The notes beneath the pieces are model-generated. The model saw nothing but the letters and a program-made list of their open reading frames with translations, did no database searches and was not told the origin of the DNA. The position numbers and the translations under genes were made by a program. Of a stretch of DNA of 64,000 nt, positions 60,485-64,000 are shown in pieces. Position 1 is the first letter of the stretch. Every line of letters starts with the position of its first letter. Source of the DNA: Bacteroidia bacterium. GTDB taxonomy: Bacteria > Bacteroidota > Bacteroidia > B-17B0 > Aurantibacillaceae. Location: positions 47,224 through 111,223 of the forward strand of contig BPGX01000009.1 of the NCBI GenBank assembly GCA_026003255.1. Direction: 5' to 3'.

Positions 60485-63020
60485 TGTTTATTCATACTAC
60501 TTTTGACAAGTCAAAAGTACTACATCATTTAAAGCATTTTCTTCCATCGCAAAGCCCATTTAAAAGAATTTTGTACATCATAACCTCTTGCATTTTTTTC
60601 AACATTATTCCTTTCATGAAGCCAATCATCTGGCCTCTAAAGTTTTTGGCTATAAAAACATATCCCAATATCTTTGAATACAGAAAATGGTTCCATGAAG
60701 GGAAAATAGACGAAAATATCATTCGCGAAACCATTATTCAACATAAAGGTCAGGAAAATCTGGATGAATATTTTTTTTCGGTTACTTATATGACAACGTT
60801 GATATTTCCTTTGAAGGAAGATTAGGAAGAATCATGCATTTATGGAAAGATTATTACCAAATCAACATCAGCAAATACGTTCAGCCCCAAATTGTTCCGG
60901 ATCATCAGCAATTATTTAGACCAGGGAATTAGTATTGTGGAAGTTCCCCATATAAAGATGGTGGCTTACTGGATAATGTTCGATACTTTGAACAACAGTC
61001 GCTTATATCCTCCTTTTTTGCTTAAGAATGGTCGTGCAAGGCAATGGCTTTTGAATAATAGTGAAGAACTGCAACTGGAATACCTATTAGAATTGCTTGT
61101 TGGAAAAGAAGAATGGTTTGAAGAATATCTGTTTGATGTATCATTTGAACACCCCGGGCTGGAGTGGTATGGTCAGTGTGATTGAAGACCATCCTGAATA
61201 TCTGATAAAACCAAGAAAAATTTCTCTGGAGGAATTTTTTAATACTGGAATTACTTTTTTCAAATTGACTATCTGGATTATAAAATTACATTCTTGGAAA
61301 GCTTTATCAGTTGTCACCTCTATGCCTCAACAGCATTTGTTTGATCAACCTGAAAAAAGATATTCACTTTGAACTATTGCACTTATGGCAGGAAGCTTAC
61401 GAATGGACGTATTATTACAAAATATTAAATGGAATAAAACAAAATCTCATTTCAAAATCTGACTCTGAACAACAAGCTAAAACTCCCGAATTTCAAACCA
61501 TACATTGCATTGACGATCGTGAAGAATCTTTCCGGAGATATATTGAATTATTAGCTCCGAATAGTAAAACCTATTCAACAGCCGGATTCTTCAATATTGA
61601 CGCATATTATCAACCGCAGCATAGCCATTTCAAAATGAAAATCGCTCCTGCTCCCGCTAAACCCAAGCACGTCATTAAAGAAATTATCAATACCGTACAT
61701 TATGATGAACATACAGATATACAATTAGAAGCACGACAAGAAAGTAATATCTCCGGATGGTTAATGTCGCAAACTATTGGTTTTTGGTCTGCCATTCGTT
61801 TATTTAAATACCTGTTTAATCCTGATAAAAATCCGGTTGCTATCTCTTCCGAAGACCATACGCATCCGGAAGCATCCCTGCAATGTGATTACACTTCAAG
61901 TGAAGGCGAATTAAAATATGGCTTTACGCTTGAAGATGCCGCTGACAGAACAGAGATATTATTAAAAAGCATCGGTCTTACGTCTCATTTCGCTCCACTT
62001 GTCTATATCATTTCTCACGGTGCAGGAAGCACGAACAATCCTTATTATGCTGCTTATGACTGTGGCGCCTGCTCAGGAAAACCGGGATCTGTAAATGCCA
62101 GAGCACTTAGTTATTTTTTGAACCGAACTGATATTAGAAAAATACTCATGAATCGTGGAATAAATATCCCTGAAACAACAGTGTTTATTCCTTGTTTACA
62201 CAATACAACCACGGATGAATTAGTGTATTATGATATTGAAAAATTAAATCCTTCTCAAAAAGAACTTTTTAAGAAACATCAAAACATTTTCAAATCAGCA
62301 CTCGAATACAATGCCAAAGAAAGAGCCAGAAGATTCGCCAACTTCAACATTAAACATCTGTCTAAAGAAGAAATTCATAAGAAAATCAAACAACGGCAGT
62401 ATTCCATTTTTGAGCCAAGACCGGAATACAACCATGCCACAAATGCTGTGTGCATAGTCGGAAATCTAAGTTTAACACGTAATTTATTTTTAGACCGAAG
62501 GGCGTTTTTACAGTCGTATGATTATAAGATGGACCCGGATGGAAAATTATTACTTGGACTGATGCGGGCACTTTCTCCGGTGTGCGGTGGTATTAATTTA
62601 GAATATTATTATTCCAGAACAGATAATCAAAAATTAGGTTCTGGTTCAAAATTACCTCATAATGTATTTGGTTTAATAAATGTAGCTAATGGGGCAGAAG
62701 GTGATTTGCGAATCGGCTTACCTTCTCAAATGGTTGAGATTCACGACCCGGTTCGACTGTTGATGGTCATTGAACAAAAACCGGACATTGTTCTACAAGT
62801 TTTAGAATCCGACTCTCATGTGTTAGAATGGTATAAGAACGAATGGATACATTTAGTTTGTTTAAATCCTGAAAGTAAAAAATACTATGTATATCGCGAT
62901 GAAAAATTTTTAGAACTGACTACGTTGAAAGAACAGCATTTAAAGAAAATTTCATTAGCAGAACTTGAAAATATTTTTGAAAAAGAATCTGAAAATCTTG
63001 ATGTTTATCAAATCATCTGA
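60484..63020 (+). CDS. dabA: DabA-like (DUF2309 / UPF0753) inorganic carbon transporter subunit, N-terminal third frameshifted
   Basis: Fragments 60415-60825, 60892-61185, 61097-61372 and 61311-63020 collinear; HCIDDREESFRRYIE, ISHGAGSTNNPYYAAYDCGACSGKPGSVNARALSYFLN, IPETTVFIPCLHNTTTDELVYYD. Confidence 0.85.
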
Positions 63021-63022
63021 AT

Positions 63023-64000
63023 ATGGAATTCATTCATCATCTTCTGACATCCATTTTAATCTTAAACATTATTGGATTTTTAGGAAGTTTATTTTTTGCG
63101 GAATACAAAGAAAAGCAGATAAAATATTATTGTTTCTCCATCGTGGGAATAATTTTTCTGCATCTTTTAATTTTAGTATTTCTACATCTTGTAAAGCATT
63201 TCCCATCATATGAATATTTACCTATTGCGTCTCTTTCATCATGGACATTATAGCTTTGACATTAACTTCTTATGGAATACTACAACACTGATTTTCTTAC
63301 TGACAGGGAACATTATTACCTTGTTGATTCTTTATTTTAGTGGTTATTACATGCATAGAGAAATTGGCTTACAAACGATTTTTTAATACTTTAATGTTTT
63401 TTTACTTTGCTTTTAATATTGTTGTTGCATCAGGTAATTTCACAACATTATTTATTGGTTGGGAATATCTGGGAATTTCTTCGTTTTTACTTATTGCATT
63501 TTACCGGGATAGATATTTACCGGTAAGAAATGCCCGTTAAAGTTTTTTCGGTATATCGGATAGGTGATATTGGTTTGATTATCTCTGTATGGGCATTACA
63601 TCAATTAGTTCACGAACAGGTTTTATTCTATGATTTGAAAGAACATTCTTTCGTGCTTGCCTATTTTGATAAAAATTATTGGATAACACTATTTATTGGT
63701 TTGTGGAATTTTGATTGCCGCCATTGGTAAATCAGCACTCTTTCCTTTTTCATATTGGTTGCCTCGTGCAATGGAAGGGGCCTACGGGATCTTCAGCTAT
63801 ATTTTATGGCGCCCTTTCAGTGCATGCCGGGATTCTGCTATTATTAAAAACCTATTATTTATGGTCAGAAATTTACGTTTTAAGAGTAGTAATGATTTTC
63901 GTAGGTCTTATCACATATTTTACTGCCAATAAATCTGCCAAACTACAATCCTCCATCAAACCTCAGATTGCTTATAGTTCCATAGTACAAATTGGAATCA
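63023..64000 (+). CDS. dabB: DabB-like proton-translocating (NuoL/MrpA-like) subunit, frameshifted, continues off right edge
   Basis: Collinear ORFs in different frames: FFYFAFNIVVASGNFTTLFIGWEYLGISSFLLIAFYRDR, IAAIGKSALFPFSYWLPRAMEGAYG, then GSSAIFYGALSVHAGILLLLKTYYLWSE in a slipped frame; adjacent to dabA. Confidence 0.8.

Overview
The window is an AT-rich Bacteroidetes-type chromosomal segment. Supporting signs are T9SS type A/B C-terminal sorting domains, SprB repeats, TAnnTTTG promoters, and a DnaQ-DnaE fusion. Most of it is housekeeping or envelope genes: uvrA, SpoIIE-type regulator, MlaEF-like ABC transporter, yqgE, parC, trigger factor, M1 and M43 peptidases, a PhaE/phasin-like protein, dnaE, corA, recA, rhomboid, rplT/rpmI, methylmalonyl-CoA epimerase, GT2, mnmD and NUDIX. 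Accessory regions are: (i) a partial nonulosonate-like cluster (class III aminotransferase, SDR, hotdog, NeuB-like) interrupted by a restriction-modification cassette, which is bracketed by a diverged 170-bp duplication of the SDR 3' end; (ii) two tandem SprB-repeat T9SS type B adhesins, the second carrying ~0.92-kb higher-order repeats and an indel-riddled 5' part; (iii) a DabA/DabB inorganic-carbon transporter locus at the right end. Reading-frame breaks cluster at ~10.5-12.1, 51.4-54.65, 59.1-61.4 and 63.2-63.9 kb and look at least partly like assembly or consensus error. The best novelty candidates are the RM insertion with its diverged flanking duplication, the HEAT-repeat/methyltransferase fusion, and a shared ACTT-TT(T)-AAGT palindrome upstream of uvrA and recA (a possible SOS-type operator). 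I found no CRISPR array, rRNA or tRNA. All family calls are from reading translations; no database search was run.
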